NCBI RefSeq assembly: GCF_003479605.1
Contig: NZ_QUHR01000001.1
Location: 124,001-188,000 of the forward strand
DNA from: Roseburia sp. AF12-17LB
GTDB lineage: Bacteria > Bacillota > Clostridia > Lachnospirales > Lachnospiraceae
DNA: 64,000 bases
Direction: 5' to 3'
Positions 17,012-26,927 of this stretch are shown one piece after another. The notes below the pieces were generated by a model that worked only from the letters and a program-made list of their open reading frames with translations, had not been told where the DNA came from and did no database searches. The position numbers were made by a program, and so were the translations under genes. Within the stretch, counting starts at the first letter, position 1. Every line of letters starts with the position of its first letter.

Positions 17012-19140
17012 ATAAAAAGCAGTTGAGTAAGCTGAGAAGACTTCCGGCCACAAATTCAATGGTTGCACTGGCAAAAATGCCGGGCAGAAAAGAAAGAAGA
17101 TATACATGTGGCTTGAACAAATACAGATACAGGTACATGGCAAGATGCCAGTATCTGAACGGCATACTGAAACTTTCTATCTGTAAAACAAAAGAGATAA
17201 GAAAGGGAGAGACGGAGCCAAAATGGGATGTGTATTTAAGCCCTAGGGATAAGACATACATCACAAGAGAAAGACAGAAAGATGGGACATATAAATGGAG
17301 GACGGCAAAAGTAGACAATCTCGAATGGGAATGGGAAGAAGCCGGTGCGGATGAAAACTACTATATCAATCCTGAAGGAAAAGCTGCAATAAAAGCCATC
17401 CTTGAAACAAAAAACTCCGGTGTAGATGGAATTATAGAATGGCAGAAGAAAGTCAGGACAGAAAAGATAGAACGTGAAGAGAAGAGAAAGACGGATAGAT
17501 GGGATGCAGCCATGAAGGATGTTCCGGAGAGCTATCCGGCAGGATTTGAAAAATTCTGGAAAACAGAAGCATTCAGCGACCATTACATTTTTTACAAAGG
17601 AGCAGACGCAAAGATTGGTTACTGCACAGGATGCCTCCAGGAAGTTCCATTAAATAAAAGACCAAAGCATAACGAGTGGAATAAATGCCCTAAGTGTGGA
17701 AAGCAGATTATATATGAATCTAGGTCAAAAAAGAAAAATCCTATATGGTCATATGGAACAGCAACCTTGCTTCAAAGATATCGGGAAGGGATTGTAAAAA
17801 GAATATTCAGTTGTACCAGAATAGATACCGGGGCAAATATGGGACAGCCAAAATTAATCATAAGGGAAGTACAGAGAGTATTGCTGACGGATGATGGCGT
17901 GGATACATATTGCTGGGAAAATTACAGATTCAAAGGACAAAGATGGCGAAAGCAGGATACAAGCTACTACGAGGAAAGGTACGCTAACCTTTATCGAAGA
18001 AATCTGTCAGCCCTTTTGAAAAATACAAGAACAACTTATAACATTGCAATTAAACATGGATATAAAGGCGACCCTGTATTTTTTATGAAAATGGAAAAAA
18101 GGAATCCTCTGATTGAAAAAGTGTTCAAAGCAGAATTGTACCGGATTGGAAATGATTTAATCAACAAAAGTGATTACTTATACAGGGAGTTGGTTGATGA
18201 AGAAGAGCCGGAACTTATCAAGGCACTGCATATTGACAAGGCACGTTTGGCACGTCTGAAAAGGATGAATGGCGGAAGGCATGAGTTGCTGTGGCTACAA
18301 GATGAAAAGAAAAACAACACCATATACAAGGATGAAGATGTACAGACACTTGCAAATGCGCTGGTAGACGGAGCGGATAGCAGAATCTTTCAGTATGTCA
18401 GTGTGGCAAAAGCAGCCAATTATTTGAGAAAGCAGCAGGCTATCAGGGACAGAAATCTTGTGGATCTTGCAAGGGATTGGGAAGATTATTTGTCCATGTT
18501 AGAAAAAAGAAATGCAGATATGTCAAACGGTATGCTTTTACGCCCGAAAGACCTGACACTGGCACATAATGAGCTTGTGATTCAAAATGACATGCTGAAT
18601 AAAGGAAAAGAGATTGAAGAAAAAAAGAAAACTTTCAAAAATGCAGAAAAACTGATGAAGAGCGGAGCCCTTAAAAAATATGAATACCAGAATGAGAAAT
18701 ACTGCATTCTTTCCCCAACCGGAATTAAGGACATATACAACGAGGGAATGACTTTAAAACACTGCATACACACATGTGATATCTACTTTCAGCGAATAGA
18801 TATTCAGGAAACATACTTGCTGTTCCTCCGCAGAACAGAAAAGCCGGACACCCCATGGTATACCTTGGAAGTAGAACCTGGCGGAAATATCCGGCAAAAG
18901 AAATCAGTCCTCAATGAAGCATATTCAGATCTGGAAGATGCAATGCCATTTTTGAAAGAGTGGCAGCAGTGGGTAAAGAAAAACCTTTCAAAAGAGGATG
19001 CGGTGCTGGCTGATAAGAGTAATAAGGCAAGAAAAAAGAACTATGGACAGCTCAGAAAAGAGAAAAAGCTGATATGGCATGGAAGACTGCAGGGTACCAT
19101 GCTGGTGGATGCATTAGAAAAAGACTTTATGGAGGTTTGA
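17008..19140 (+). CDS. PcfJ-like protein
   Basis: A 710-residue protein, the largest of the early region. A zinc ribbon lies near residues 205-235 (CTGC ... CPKCGK). The C-terminal half carries the PcfJ-like core: YCILSPTGIKDIYNEGMTLKHCIHTC and YFQRIDIQETYLLFLRR, with a TLEVEPGGNIRQKKS strand pair. It starts with GTG (site GGGAGGA, 7 bp before), overlapping the previous stop. PcfJ was named from the conjugative plasmid pCF10, but most homologues are in phages and other elements; its activity is not established. Confidence 0.75.
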   Translation: MNKKQLSKLRRLPATNSMVALAKMPGRKERRYTCGLNKYRYRYMARCQYLNGILKLSICKTKEIRKGETEPKWDVYLSPRDKTYITRERQKDGTYKWRTAKVDNLEWEWEEAGADENYYINPEGKAAIKAILETKNSGVDGIIEWQKKVRTEKIEREEKRKTDRWDAAMKDVPESYPAGFEKFWKTEAFSDHYIFYKGADAKIGYCTGCLQEVPLNKRPKHNEWNKCPKCGKQIIYESRSKKKNPIWSYGTATLLQRYREGIVKRIFSCTRIDTGANMGQPKLIIREVQRVLLTDDGVDTYCWENYRFKGQRWRKQDTSYYEERYANLYRRNLSALLKNTRTTYNIAIKHGYKGDPVFFMKMEKRNPLIEKVFKAELYRIGNDLINKSDYLYRELVDEEEPELIKALHIDKARLARLKRMNGGRHELLWLQDEKKNNTIYKDEDVQTLANALVDGADSRIFQYVSVAKAANYLRKQQAIRDRNLVDLARDWEDYLSMLEKRNADMSNGMLLRPKDLTLAHNELVIQNDMLNKGKEIEEKKKTFKNAEKLMKSGALKKYEYQNEKYCILSPTGIKDIYNEGMTLKHCIHTCDIYFQRIDIQETYLLFLRRTEKPDTPWYTLEVEPGGNIRQKKSVLNEAYSDLEDAMPFLKEWQQWVKKNLSKEDAVLADKSNKARKKNYGQLRKEKKLIWHGRLQGTMLVDALEKDFMEV

Positions 19141-19141
19141 T

Positions 19142-20290
19142 ATGGAAGAATTAAGGAATATAGAAAATTATGAGCAGTTCAAGCAGGCTCTGGACACGGA
19201 GCTGGCAAATCAGGCAGCAGGCTTCGTAAGAACTGGCTACCTGCTGAAAAAGGCAAGAGACACAGATATCCTTGCATCATCCGGATACAGTACAGTAGCT
19301 GAATTTGCAAAGGCAGAATATGGTCTTTCAAAAGATATTGTATCACGGTACATAGCCATTAATGACAGATACAGTGAGGGCGGTTATTCTGACCGCCTCC
19401 AGGATAAGTACGAAGGGTACGGCGTGGCGAAGCTCCAGGATATGCTCACCCTTCCAATTGAGGTAGTAGATCTCATATCGCCTGAAATGACAAGAAAAGA
19501 GATTGCAGAAGTCAAGGCAGAGGTCAAAGCAGAGGAAGCCATATCACCAATAGAAGTAGCCCTTGAGGGCACGGATGTGCAGCAGGCGGATATGGAACTG
19601 TGCCAGAAAGCCATATACAAGTATGCAAAGGATAATCCGGAGAAGTTCAAAGCGCTGGTGAAGTGGACAAAGGATGGAGATTCAGAAGAACTTGAGAGCA
19701 TCCTGGCACCATCCGGAATTGCAGTATTGGCTTCCCGGCCACAGGGAATCGGAAAGGTATTCACATCCTTCAAGGGAGAAGGACAGCCGGTGGACATCCT
19801 GGCAGTCAAAAACAATGAAAAGCACACCTTAAGCATGGATGATTATGCAGCCAAGGTCAGAGAGGTATTTGCTCAGATAGCAGATATGCCGGATGCTTAT
19901 GAAAAAACGGAAGTTGCACCGGTGCAACCGGAAAATGTTATCAAAAAGTCAGAAAGTGTTATCAAAAAGCCGGAAATCGAATCAGAAACACCAAAAAGCG
20001 AGCCAAAAGAATCGGAAAACGTTGAAAAAACAGAATGCGAGGTACTTTCCGGTGAAGTGGTAGACAATGAACCAGAAGAAAAACAGGAAGAAAAAGCAAC
20101 AGAGGAAGCTCCGGTGGCAGCAGGCTTAGATAAAAATGTATTAAGAGGTTATGCAGCGGCAGTAAGTTCCAGTATTAAGAAGCTGGACCGCCTTTGGGAA
20201 AACCGGGAACTGGAGAAGTGCCTGGAGGAATTAACAAGCATACGCTGGAGGATAGAACAGATACAGAAGAATGGAGGGAATGCAGAATGA
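19142..20290 (+). CDS. Phage hypothetical protein with disordered VAPVQ linker
   Basis: A 382-residue protein. The N-terminal 100 residues are helical (GYLLKKARDTDILASSGYSTVAEFAKAEYGLSKD, in pieces), with a SKDIVSRYIAINDRYS segment resembling a ParB/KorB-like or replisome-organiser helix-turn-helix. The centre (150-250) is a compact domain. Residues 255-335 are a Glu/Lys/Pro-rich disordered linker that starts with VAPVQ and includes the near-repeat ENVIKKSESVIKKPE. A helical C-terminus follows. Function unknown; DNA binding is an inference. Confidence 0.5.
   Translation: MEELRNIENYEQFKQALDTELANQAAGFVRTGYLLKKARDTDILASSGYSTVAEFAKAEYGLSKDIVSRYIAINDRYSEGGYSDRLQDKYEGYGVAKLQDMLTLPIEVVDLISPEMTRKEIAEVKAEVKAEEAISPIEVALEGTDVQQADMELCQKAIYKYAKDNPEKFKALVKWTKDGDSEELESILAPSGIAVLASRPQGIGKVFTSFKGEGQPVDILAVKNNEKHTLSMDDYAAKVREVFAQIADMPDAYEKTEVAPVQPENVIKKSESVIKKPEIESETPKSEPKESENVEKTECEVLSGEVVDNEPEEKQEEKATEEAPVAAGLDKNVLRGYAAAVSSSIKKLDRLWENRELEKCLEELTSIRWRIEQIQKNGGNAE
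19913..19928. repeat. Palindrome GTTGCACCGGTGCAAC, copy 2
   Basis: A perfect copy at codons 258-262 of the 19142 gene, at the border between a folded domain and the disordered linker; it encodes VAPVQ. Confidence 0.95.
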
Positions 20291-20577
20291 AACCAGTAGA
20301 AAATGAAGAGTTAATTGAAGCAGACATAATAAGAGTATTTTTCCACAGCGAGAAAGAAACCTTTAAATGCCTGGAATTAATGCCTACAGAGGAAGAGAAA
20401 GAGACATTAACTTTTGAAGATATTTATAATCTGGCCAAGAAGAACGGACTGGCAGAGGATGATATGTACATTCTTATGATTGCAGAGAATCCGCTGAGCG
20501 GAAAAGTTTACAAGCACGGCAATTATAAGCCATGGAATACATGGTATGAATGCGGAGAGACGGAGGGATTTGCATAA
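20287..20577 (+). CDS. Phage hypothetical protein
   Basis: A 96-residue acidic protein. It starts at ATGA overlapping the previous stop and ends at TAATG overlapping the next start. The centre (LTFEDIYNLAKKNGLAEDDMYILMIAEN) is helical and the C-terminus holds a KHGNYKPWNTWYECGETEGF motif. No known family. Confidence 0.5.
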   Translation: MKPVENEELIEADIIRVFFHSEKETFKCLELMPTEEEKETLTFEDIYNLAKKNGLAEDDMYILMIAENPLSGKVYKHGNYKPWNTWYECGETEGFA

Positions 20578-20804
20578 TGAGAAGAAGACGATGCAAGCAG
20601 TGTGGAAAGCTGTTTATGCCAGTAGGAAAAGAAGTAATCTGCTCAGTGAAGTGCCGGCAGGAACGGATGAAGGAAAGAGCAGAAAGAAGAAAGGAGGCAT
20701 ATAAGAAGCCGGAGCTAAAGGTAGGAAGTATTGCCTGGGTGAATGCGAAAGCGAGAGAAGCAGGCATGACATACGGAGAGTATGTGGGAAGGAGCGGAAT
20801 TTAA
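20577..20804 (+). CDS. Small zinc-finger-like phage protein
   Basis: A 75-residue basic protein. CKQCGKLFMPVGKEVICSVKC (in two Cys pairs) is followed by a run of Arg/Glu/Lys, then SIAWVNAKAREAGMTYGEYVG. The four-Cys N-terminus resembles the zinc knuckles of FCS/treble-clef fingers. Start and end both overlap neighbouring genes by a single base (TAATG), so the group is tightly coupled. Confidence 0.55.
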   Translation: MRRRRCKQCGKLFMPVGKEVICSVKCRQERMKERAERRKEAYKKPELKVGSIAWVNAKAREAGMTYGEYVGRSGI

Positions 20805-21382
20805 TGGAGAGATTAACAACAAACAAAAAAGTATCAGAGATGGAAATGGTTGAACTGGCACATAATTGCTGTTACGAAGATGAGGAGCATAACGCAAGAT
20901 ATAGAGATTTTGAGATGGAAATGGACGCACGGGATTTTGCCATAAATCTCATGGTCACATTAACGAAGGACGAATTGCCATTAGATAAAACAGAGTTTGA
21001 CGAAGAGATTCTGGACAATTTAACTATAGACCCGTTTTCAGATGTACGAGGATTGATTGCAGTATTTTATCGGAATCTGTGGGCTATGGCTGATTTGCGA
21101 GAAAAGTTGAAATGTTATGAGGATGCCGAGGAGCAGGGGTTACTCATACGGTTGCCGTGTAAAGTGGGAGACCACATCTATATCATAAAACCTTATGGAA
21201 TCGAGGAGGCAAGTATAACAGGAATTTCAGAAGCAGATGACATTGACTGTTTCTGCTTTGAAGTGTATATCGACCCAGATTACCATGAAATCATTGCACT
21301 TGAAGAATTTAATGATACTTGGTTTTTATCAAGAGAGGAAGCCGAAGCCAAGCTGAAAGAAATGGAGGGTAGAGCACAATGA
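20804..21382 (+). CDS. Phage hypothetical protein with SH3-like C-terminal barrel
   Basis: A 192-residue protein. After a helical N-terminus it carries LREKLKCYEDAEEQGLLIRLPCKVGDHIYII (described in pieces), a motif repeated in many Clostridia phage proteins. This leads to a small beta-barrel and ends with WFLSREEAEAKLKEM. Its role is unknown. The gene overlaps both neighbours. Confidence 0.55.
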   Translation: MERLTTNKKVSEMEMVELAHNCCYEDEEHNARYRDFEMEMDARDFAINLMVTLTKDELPLDKTEFDEEILDNLTIDPFSDVRGLIAVFYRNLWAMADLREKLKCYEDAEEQGLLIRLPCKVGDHIYIIKPYGIEEASITGISEADDIDCFCFEVYIDPDYHEIIALEEFNDTWFLSREEAEAKLKEMEGRAQ

Positions 21383-21954
21383 GAGAATTCATGAGAAGAG
21401 TTCCAATAAAAGCCGGAAAGAGGGGAAAAGATGATGAAAAAGACCTAGTAAGAGACATATTGAGGAAGTGGCCAAAACTGATAGCATGGCTTGAAGAAAA
21501 AGAATACTTTACAGCGCCGGCTTCAAAGGATCATCACGGAGCGTATGAGGGTGGATTAATGAAGCATTCACTCCAGGTGGCATATGAACTTGAGAGAATA
21601 ACCGTAAAGATGGGCTTAAGGTGGGAGAGACCGGAAAGCCCGGAGATAATAGGACTACTACATGACGTGTGCAAGCTGGATGATTATTACGCAGTATCGC
21701 TTGAGGAGCCCCGAAAAATTGGATATGAATACAAAAAAGAAAGGCTGTATCCAGGGCACGGAGACAAGAGCCTTATCATGCTGATGGGCTTAATAGACCT
21801 CACAGAAGAAGAGAAAATGTGTATCAGATATCACATGGGAGCGTTCACAGATAAGTCAGAATGGGAGTTTTACAGTCGAGCAGTGCAGAGATGCCCTAAT
21901 GTTCTGTGGACACATACAGCAGACATGATAGCTTCTCAGATAAAGGGCGTGTAA
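21379..21954 (+). CDS. HD-domain hydrolase
   Basis: A 191-residue protein with HHGAYEGGLMKHSLQVA, the HD doublet in GLLHDVCKLDDYY, a third His in PGHGDKS and a last segment CIRYHMGAF. These metal-binding residues are those of HD-domain phosphohydrolases, which in phages may act on nucleotides or signalling molecules. Its neighbours are small early proteins just before the packaging genes. A role in dNTP or cyclic-nucleotide turnover is possible but not shown. Confidence 0.75.
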   Translation: MREFMRRVPIKAGKRGKDDEKDLVRDILRKWPKLIAWLEEKEYFTAPASKDHHGAYEGGLMKHSLQVAYELERITVKMGLRWERPESPEIIGLLHDVCKLDDYYAVSLEEPRKIGYEYKKERLYPGHGDKSLIMLMGLIDLTEEEKMCIRYHMGAFTDKSEWEFYSRAVQRCPNVLWTHTADMIASQIKGV

Positions 21955-21978
21955 AAGTGTAGGAGGGAGAAGGCGGTA

Positions 21979-22209
21979 ATGAATAAAACAAGTGACGCAA
22001 AAACGAAATGTCCGTTTTTTATAAGGGATTCAGCTACAAAGATAACATGTGAGGGCCCGGGAAAAACAGAATTGGCAATTGGATTTAAGTCGAAGGTAAG
22101 AAAAAGAACATATCAGAAGCAGAATTGCTACAAGTATAAATGCAAGTGTGAGATTAAGAGGATGATGGAAGAAAAGTATGATAATAGACCAGAATGTGAC
22201 AATGGATAG
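21979..22209 (+). CDS. Small Cys-rich phage protein
   Basis: A 76-residue protein of the kind CPFFIRDSATKITCEGPG followed by a basic stretch and NCYKYKCKCEIKR. Proteins with this 'CPFF....I.CEG' start are frequent just upstream of terminase genes in Clostridia phages. The Cys pattern suggests zinc binding. Function unknown. Confidence 0.6.
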   Translation: MNKTSDAKTKCPFFIRDSATKITCEGPGKTELAIGFKSKVRKRTYQKQNCYKYKCKCEIKRMMEEKYDNRPECDNG

Positions 22210-22229
22210 AAAAGAACAGGAGGAAAAAC

Positions 22230-22571
22230 GTGAAAAAGCAACGGAAAGAGATACGTCTAAAAAGGAAACGCCTGAAAGCAGAGTATAACGCTGCCTTGAG
22301 AGAAAACAGAAGATTAAACAATGAATTAAGCTTCAAAGCAATGGAATATGGCAGAAAAGAGATTAAAACATTAGCAGCTCGGGAAGTAATTCTACTACAG
22401 AACGTAATTGAAATGGGAGAAAATCGGATGGTAGAAATTGCAAAAAATATGCTAGCGCGTGAAATCTGCGAAAAACTCAAAGAAAATGGAGCAATCCAGT
22501 TTGAAAAAGACTATAGCCCTATACATAATGGATTTATTGTGGATGCAAGGGTGAAAATCGTTATGCCATAG
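22230..22571 (+). CDS. Phage hypothetical protein, coiled-coil and basic
   Basis: A 113-residue protein: a Lys/Arg-rich helix (residues 1-35), a long coiled-coil-like stretch, then a short C-terminal strand segment (YSPIHNGFIVDARVKIVM). It starts with GTG behind a good ACAGGAGGAAAA site. A strong terminator follows, so this is the last gene of the early block. Confidence 0.5.
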   Translation: MKKQRKEIRLKRKRLKAEYNAALRENRRLNNELSFKAMEYGRKEIKTLAAREVILLQNVIEMGENRMVEIAKNMLAREICEKLKENGAIQFEKDYSPIHNGFIVDARVKIVMP

Positions 22572-22592
22572 ACGTATTATAAAGCAATGAAA

Positions 22593-22643
22593 AAATATGA
22601 GCGTCAGCACATCTGTAAAGTATGCTGATGCTCATATTTTTTT
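22593..22643 (+). terminator. Strong terminator ending the early gene block
   Basis: An AAATATGAGC.GTCAGCA arm pairs with TGCTGATG.CTCATATTT around a loop of about 17 nt, followed by a T-run. It separates the early genes from terS. Confidence 0.8.
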
Positions 22644-22784
22644 ACTTAAAATCTTCCATCATGAGAGGGAGCAGTTCTCCAGTTACTTGCAAAATGCACA
22701 AAAAATAAAAAGGAGACAGTTTCGGGGAGAAAAAGGATGCATCTCTTTATAAAATACAGGCAGAAATGGAGAAGGGAGGACCGT

Positions 22785-23546
22785 ATGGGAGAAGTACATG
22801 AAGAAGCAGAAAATGATTACATGCTTGGCATGAAATATAAAGAAATAGCGGAAAAATATGGAATCAGCCTGAATACGGTCAAGTCCTGGAAGCAACGATA
22901 CGGATGGGAAAGAGGCGGAGGAAAAAAGTGTGCACACAAAAGGCGAAAAAAAGTGTGCACACAAAAAAAGAATGCATATACAGAAGAAGAAAAAGATTCG
23001 CCAGAAGAGGAGAATGCAGTAGACAGAGATGAGCTTTTTTGCCAGTATTATGCAAAATCTTTCAATGCAGTAAGAAGCTATATGCGTGTTTATCACTGCT
23101 CTTATCAGTCGGCGGCCGTTTCGGCGCATAATAAGCTAAAAAATCCTAAAATCAAAGAACGTTTGGAAGAAATCCGGCGGGACAAGATGGAAAGGATGCT
23201 TCCAAAAGAAGAGGATGTTGCGGAACTGCAATCAAGGATTGCATTTGCTGACTTATCAGATGTTGTAAATATATCGGCATATGGAGTGAGTATTAAAAAT
23301 CCGGATTTGATAGATTGGCAAACGGTAAAAGCTGTAAAGAATACAGCGCATGGAGTAGTCATTGAGCTGAAAGATTCTCAAAAAGCAATTGACTGGTTGG
23401 ACAAGCATGGCTTTAAAGGTGAAGACGATGGAGAGAACAATGAAGGAGTAGTATTCCTGCCACCAGTAAAGGAGGTGGATGAAGATGAGTGCTTCGTGGA
23501 TGCCACAGCCGAAGCAGAAGATATTCATGGAAAGACCGGAGTATGA
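22785..23546 (+). CDS. terS: Terminase small subunit
   Basis: A 253-residue protein. Residues 8-35 form a helix-turn-helix ([30 protein letters not shown]), typical of TerS DNA recognition. A basic linker follows, then the Terminase_2-like core ([19 protein letters not shown] and [21 protein letters not shown]). The C-terminus is acidic and overlaps the terL start by 62 bp. The ATG at 22785 follows GGGAGGA; codons from 22737 are untranslated. The basic linker contains two copies of a 20-bp palindromic repeat that may be the pac site. Confidence 0.85.
   Translation: MGEVHEEAENDYMLGMKYKEIAEKYGISLNTVKSWKQRYGWERGGGKKCAHKRRKKVCTQKKNAYTEEEKDSPEEENAVDRDELFCQYYAKSFNAVRSYMRVYHCSYQSAAVSAHNKLKNPKIKERLEEIRRDKMERMLPKEEDVAELQSRIAFADLSDVVNISAYGVSIKNPDLIDWQTVKAVKNTAHGVVIELKDSQKAIDWLDKHGFKGEDDGENNEGVVFLPPVKEVDEDECFVDATAEAEDIHGKTGV
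22922..22966. repeat. Two 20-bp palindromic repeats in terS, candidate pac site
   Basis: AAAAAAGTGTGCACACAAAA occurs twice, with the GTGTGCACAC cores at 22928-22937 and 22953-22962, 25 bp apart. The two copies are read in different frames (KKCAHK versus KKVCTQK), so the DNA rather than the protein is repeated. In several pac phages the packaging start lies inside terS. Confidence 0.65.
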
Positions 23547-24933
23547 GGTCTTATTTGGAGGAGCAGCAGGCGGTGGAAAGTCAGATTCAATGTTAGCGGA
23601 AGCGTTAAGACAGATAAACATACCAAATTACAGAGGAATCATATTCCGAGACACAGTACCGCAGCTTGAAGGATTAATTACACGATCCTATGACTTGTAC
23701 GGCAATTTGAAGGGGCAGCGTCCCAAATTTAATGAAAATAAAAAGCGCTGGCTGTTTGAGTCCGGCGCAAAGATATTTTTCGGATATATGCAAAGAGACT
23801 CTGACCGCTTCAACTATCAAGGAAAAGCATACGATTTTATTGGATTTGATGAATTAACACATTTTTCACTGACGCAGTATCAGTATATGATGTCTCGTAA
23901 CAGACCAATGGGACCTGGTACAAGGGTATACATGAGAGCGACAGCGAATCCGGATGGAAAAGGGATGGCATGGGTTAAGCAGAGATTTGTAACGCCTGCA
24001 CCGCCAAATACAAGGATTGTGGAAAGGTACAGCGTGCTTAATCCGCAGGGTGAGAAGATACAGCTTTCACGAGACAGGATATACATACCGGCCACAGTAT
24101 TTGATAATAAAAAACTGTTAGAGAATGACCCGGATTATTTAGCGAACCTTGCCGCATTGCCAGAGGCAGAAAGAAATGCCCTGATGTATGGCTCATGGGA
24201 CAGCTTTAGCGGACAGGTGTTTACAGAATTCAGAGATGATCCAAATCATTATAAAGACAGAATGTGGACGCATGTGATTGAGCCATTTCAAATACCGGAC
24301 CACTGGAAGATATACCGGGGGTTCGACTTCGGATATGCAAAGCCGTATTCAGTTGGATGGTATGCAGTAGATACAAAGGGAAAGATATACCGGATAGCAG
24401 AGCTGTACGGTTGGAATGGAATTGCTAATCAGGGATTAAAAGAGCATCCCGTAGAACAGGCAAGAAAGATTCGAGAAGTTGAAGAAAATAATCCGTTGCT
24501 GAAAGGTAAGAGAATCACAGGTGTAGCGGATCCGGCTATATTTGATGAGTCAAGAGGAGAATCCATTGCCAGAATGATGGAGAGAAGCCCTAATTTTGTA
24601 TACTTCCATGGCGGAGACCATGTCAGACTGCCGGGAAAGATGCAGTATCACTATAGGTTTGCCTTCGATGAAATGGGAGATTGTATGTTTCAAATTTTTA
24701 ACACATGCAGAAACTTCATCAGAACAATCCCAAATCTTACATATAGCGAGACAATTCCGGAAGATATTGACACAACAGAAGAAGACCACATCTATGATGA
24801 ATGCAGATATGTGCTTATGGAGCACCCAATTGCTCCGAGAGGAAATGTATTACAAAAAAAACCGGCATTCGACCCACTAGATATGTTCAAAGAGCAAAAA
24901 AGAAGCCAAGGAGTACAGATATTAAATATTTAG
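23485..24933 (+). CDS. terL: Terminase large subunit
   Basis: A 482-residue packaging motor. The ATPase has a Walker [10 protein letters not shown] (residues 25-33) and Walker [11 protein letters not shown] near residue 120. The nuclease domain has acidic [12 protein letters not shown] near 278 and GVADPAIFD near 350. It pumps DNA into the capsid and cuts it. GGAGGT lies 8 bp before the ATG at 23485; the ATG at 23479 is too close. It sits between terS and portal as usual. Confidence 0.95.
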   Translation: MSASWMPQPKQKIFMERPEYEVLFGGAAGGGKSDSMLAEALRQINIPNYRGIIFRDTVPQLEGLITRSYDLYGNLKGQRPKFNENKKRWLFESGAKIFFGYMQRDSDRFNYQGKAYDFIGFDELTHFSLTQYQYMMSRNRPMGPGTRVYMRATANPDGKGMAWVKQRFVTPAPPNTRIVERYSVLNPQGEKIQLSRDRIYIPATVFDNKKLLENDPDYLANLAALPEAERNALMYGSWDSFSGQVFTEFRDDPNHYKDRMWTHVIEPFQIPDHWKIYRGFDFGYAKPYSVGWYAVDTKGKIYRIAELYGWNGIANQGLKEHPVEQARKIREVEENNPLLKGKRITGVADPAIFDESRGESIARMMERSPNFVYFHGGDHVRLPGKMQYHYRFAFDEMGDCMFQIFNTCRNFIRTIPNLTYSETIPEDIDTTEEDHIYDECRYVLMEHPIAPRGNVLQKKPAFDPLDMFKEQKRSQGVQILNI

Positions 24934-24944
24934 GAGGATGAGAG

Positions 24945-26918
24945 ATGGCTTATAAAAAAGGAAAAATAACAGAAGTTGCACCGGTGCAACAGGAAAAAGA
25001 ACAGCAGGACACATTAATTCAGACGGAATCAGAAGAAAAAGAGATGCAGGAAGAGCAGACGGTAGATGCTATCACGGATGATGATGTGAAAGAAGCAGCA
25101 GAAGTATTGAGAAAATATCATGCCGGAAAAAAGAACCTTGAAAATACAATTGTGGAAAACGAGGAATGGTGGAGGTTAAGGCATTGGGATTATGCAAGAA
25201 AAGAACAGGAAGAGGAAGCAGAAAAAAGAATAGAACCACGGTCTGCATGGCTTTTCAACGCACTTGCCAATAAGCATGCTGACATCATGGACAATTTTCC
25301 AGAAGCAAATGTGCTTCCACGAGAAAAGAATGATGAAAGAGCAGCCAAGGCTTTATCAGAAATCATACCGGTTATATTGGAACGAAATGAATTTGAAGAG
25401 ACGTATTCAGCTTGCGGATGGTATAAATTAAAAAATGGAACGTGTGTAACAGGCGTATTCTGGGATGGTTCGAAAGACAATGGATTAGGCGACATATCAA
25501 TTAAAAATGTCGACATTATGAATCTTTTCTGGGAACCAGGAGTAAAAGATATTCAGAGGTCGAAGAATGTATTCTATGTATCCATGGAAGACGTAGAGGA
25601 CATAAAGGCTGCTTATCCAGATAAGGAGATAATGGCAGGTAGTGATATTAGTATTACGCAGTACATAAAGACGGATGCGGAAGATAATACAGAGAAGGTT
25701 GCAGTTGTGGACTGGTACTATCACAAAACCATTGTACTGGAAGACGATAATGGTTTGATTAAGAGAAAGAACGTGCTGCATTATTGCAAATTCTGCAATG
25801 GAAAAGTGCTCTATGCGACAGAAAACGATGATGAATTAAAATACACAGGGCTGTATGACCATGGTCTATATCCGTTTGTGTTTGATGTATTGTTTCCAAT
25901 CGAAAGCAGTGTCTGTGGATTTGGTTATATTGATGTTATGAAAGACACCCAGGCATATATAGATAAGATGCAGCAGGGTATTCTTGAAAATGGATTGTCA
26001 CTGGCAAAGCCAAGATGGGCGGTCAGAGACGATGTGGGGCTGAATGAAAATGATTTTTGCGATTTTTCAAAGTCACTTGTGCACTTTAGCGGAAACTTGG
26101 GAGAGGATGCTTTTCGACAGATCACATCGACACCAATGGCGGGCATTTATGAAACCATTTTGAATAATAAAATCGAAGAACTGAAGGATACTTCTGGAAA
26201 TACAGCAGCGGCACAGGGACAGACCTCTAATGTTACTTCAGCAAGTGGAATTGCAAGTCTCCAGGAAGCATCCGGAAAATTATCGAGAGATGCAAACAGA
26301 GCGGATTATAGAGCATTTACAAAGATATGCTATCTGGTGATTGAGCTTATCAGACAATTTTATGATGAGCCAAGGGAATTCAGAATTACCGGAGAAACTG
26401 GACAAACAGATTATGTGACGTTTGATAATAGCGCATTAAAAGGACAACCAATGGATACCGGATTTGGACAGGCACAGTCAGAAAGAGTTCCAATTTTTGA
26501 TGTAAAGGTTGTACCAGCAAAGCAGAGCGCATACACCAGGGAGACACAGAATCAGCTTGCATTACAATTCTACAACCTTGGATTTTTTAATCCGCAGAAT
26601 GCAGAAATGACTATCGGATGTCTGGATATGATGGACTTTGACGGAAAAGACGAGGTGAAGCAGAGATTAAATAAATCCCAGACATATTACAACCTGTACT
26701 TACAGATGCAGCAGCAGGCTCTTGCGCTGGCACAGGCAGTAGATATGTCGAGTGGCGGAACAACGAATTATGCAGAAAGAATAGCGGGAAATGCACAGCT
26801 TGCAATGCAGCAGGCAGAAGAACCTATGGCACAGAGTCAGTCCGTACTGAATCGAAACAGCAATGGCTCATTAACAAGTCAGGCGGCACATGCGACTAGA
26901 AATTCTACGTCAGTATAG
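24945..26918 (+). CDS. Portal protein, P22-type
   Basis: A 657-residue portal that forms the dodecameric ring for DNA passage. Residues 1-50 are charged and disordered, with VAPVQ at 11-15. The fold begins with a VENEEWWRLRHWDYARK helix and continues with PRSAWLFNALANKHADIMDNFPEA, NVDIMNLFWEPGVKDI and the ASGIASLQEASGK segment, all usual for podovirus-like portals. The Gln-rich C-terminus (from about 570) fits the barrel region. The length suits a short-tailed phage. Confidence 0.85.
   Translation: MAYKKGKITEVAPVQQEKEQQDTLIQTESEEKEMQEEQTVDAITDDDVKEAAEVLRKYHAGKKNLENTIVENEEWWRLRHWDYARKEQEEEAEKRIEPRSAWLFNALANKHADIMDNFPEANVLPREKNDERAAKALSEIIPVILERNEFEETYSACGWYKLKNGTCVTGVFWDGSKDNGLGDISIKNVDIMNLFWEPGVKDIQRSKNVFYVSMEDVEDIKAAYPDKEIMAGSDISITQYIKTDAEDNTEKVAVVDWYYHKTIVLEDDNGLIKRKNVLHYCKFCNGKVLYATENDDELKYTGLYDHGLYPFVFDVLFPIESSVCGFGYIDVMKDTQAYIDKMQQGILENGLSLAKPRWAVRDDVGLNENDFCDFSKSLVHFSGNLGEDAFRQITSTPMAGIYETILNNKIEELKDTSGNTAAAQGQTSNVTSASGIASLQEASGKLSRDANRADYRAFTKICYLVIELIRQFYDEPREFRITGETGQTDYVTFDNSALKGQPMDTGFGQAQSERVPIFDVKVVPAKQSAYTRETQNQLALQFYNLGFFNPQNAEMTIGCLDMMDFDGKDEVKQRLNKSQTYYNLYLQMQQQALALAQAVDMSSGGTTNYAERIAGNAQLAMQQAEEPMAQSQSVLNRNSNGSLTSQAAHATRNSTSV
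24975..24990. repeat. Palindrome GTTGCACCGGTGCAAC, copy 3
   Basis: A perfect copy at codons 11-15 of the portal gene, in its disordered N-terminus, encoding VAPVQ. Confidence 0.95.
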
Positions 26919-26927
26919 GAGAAAGAT

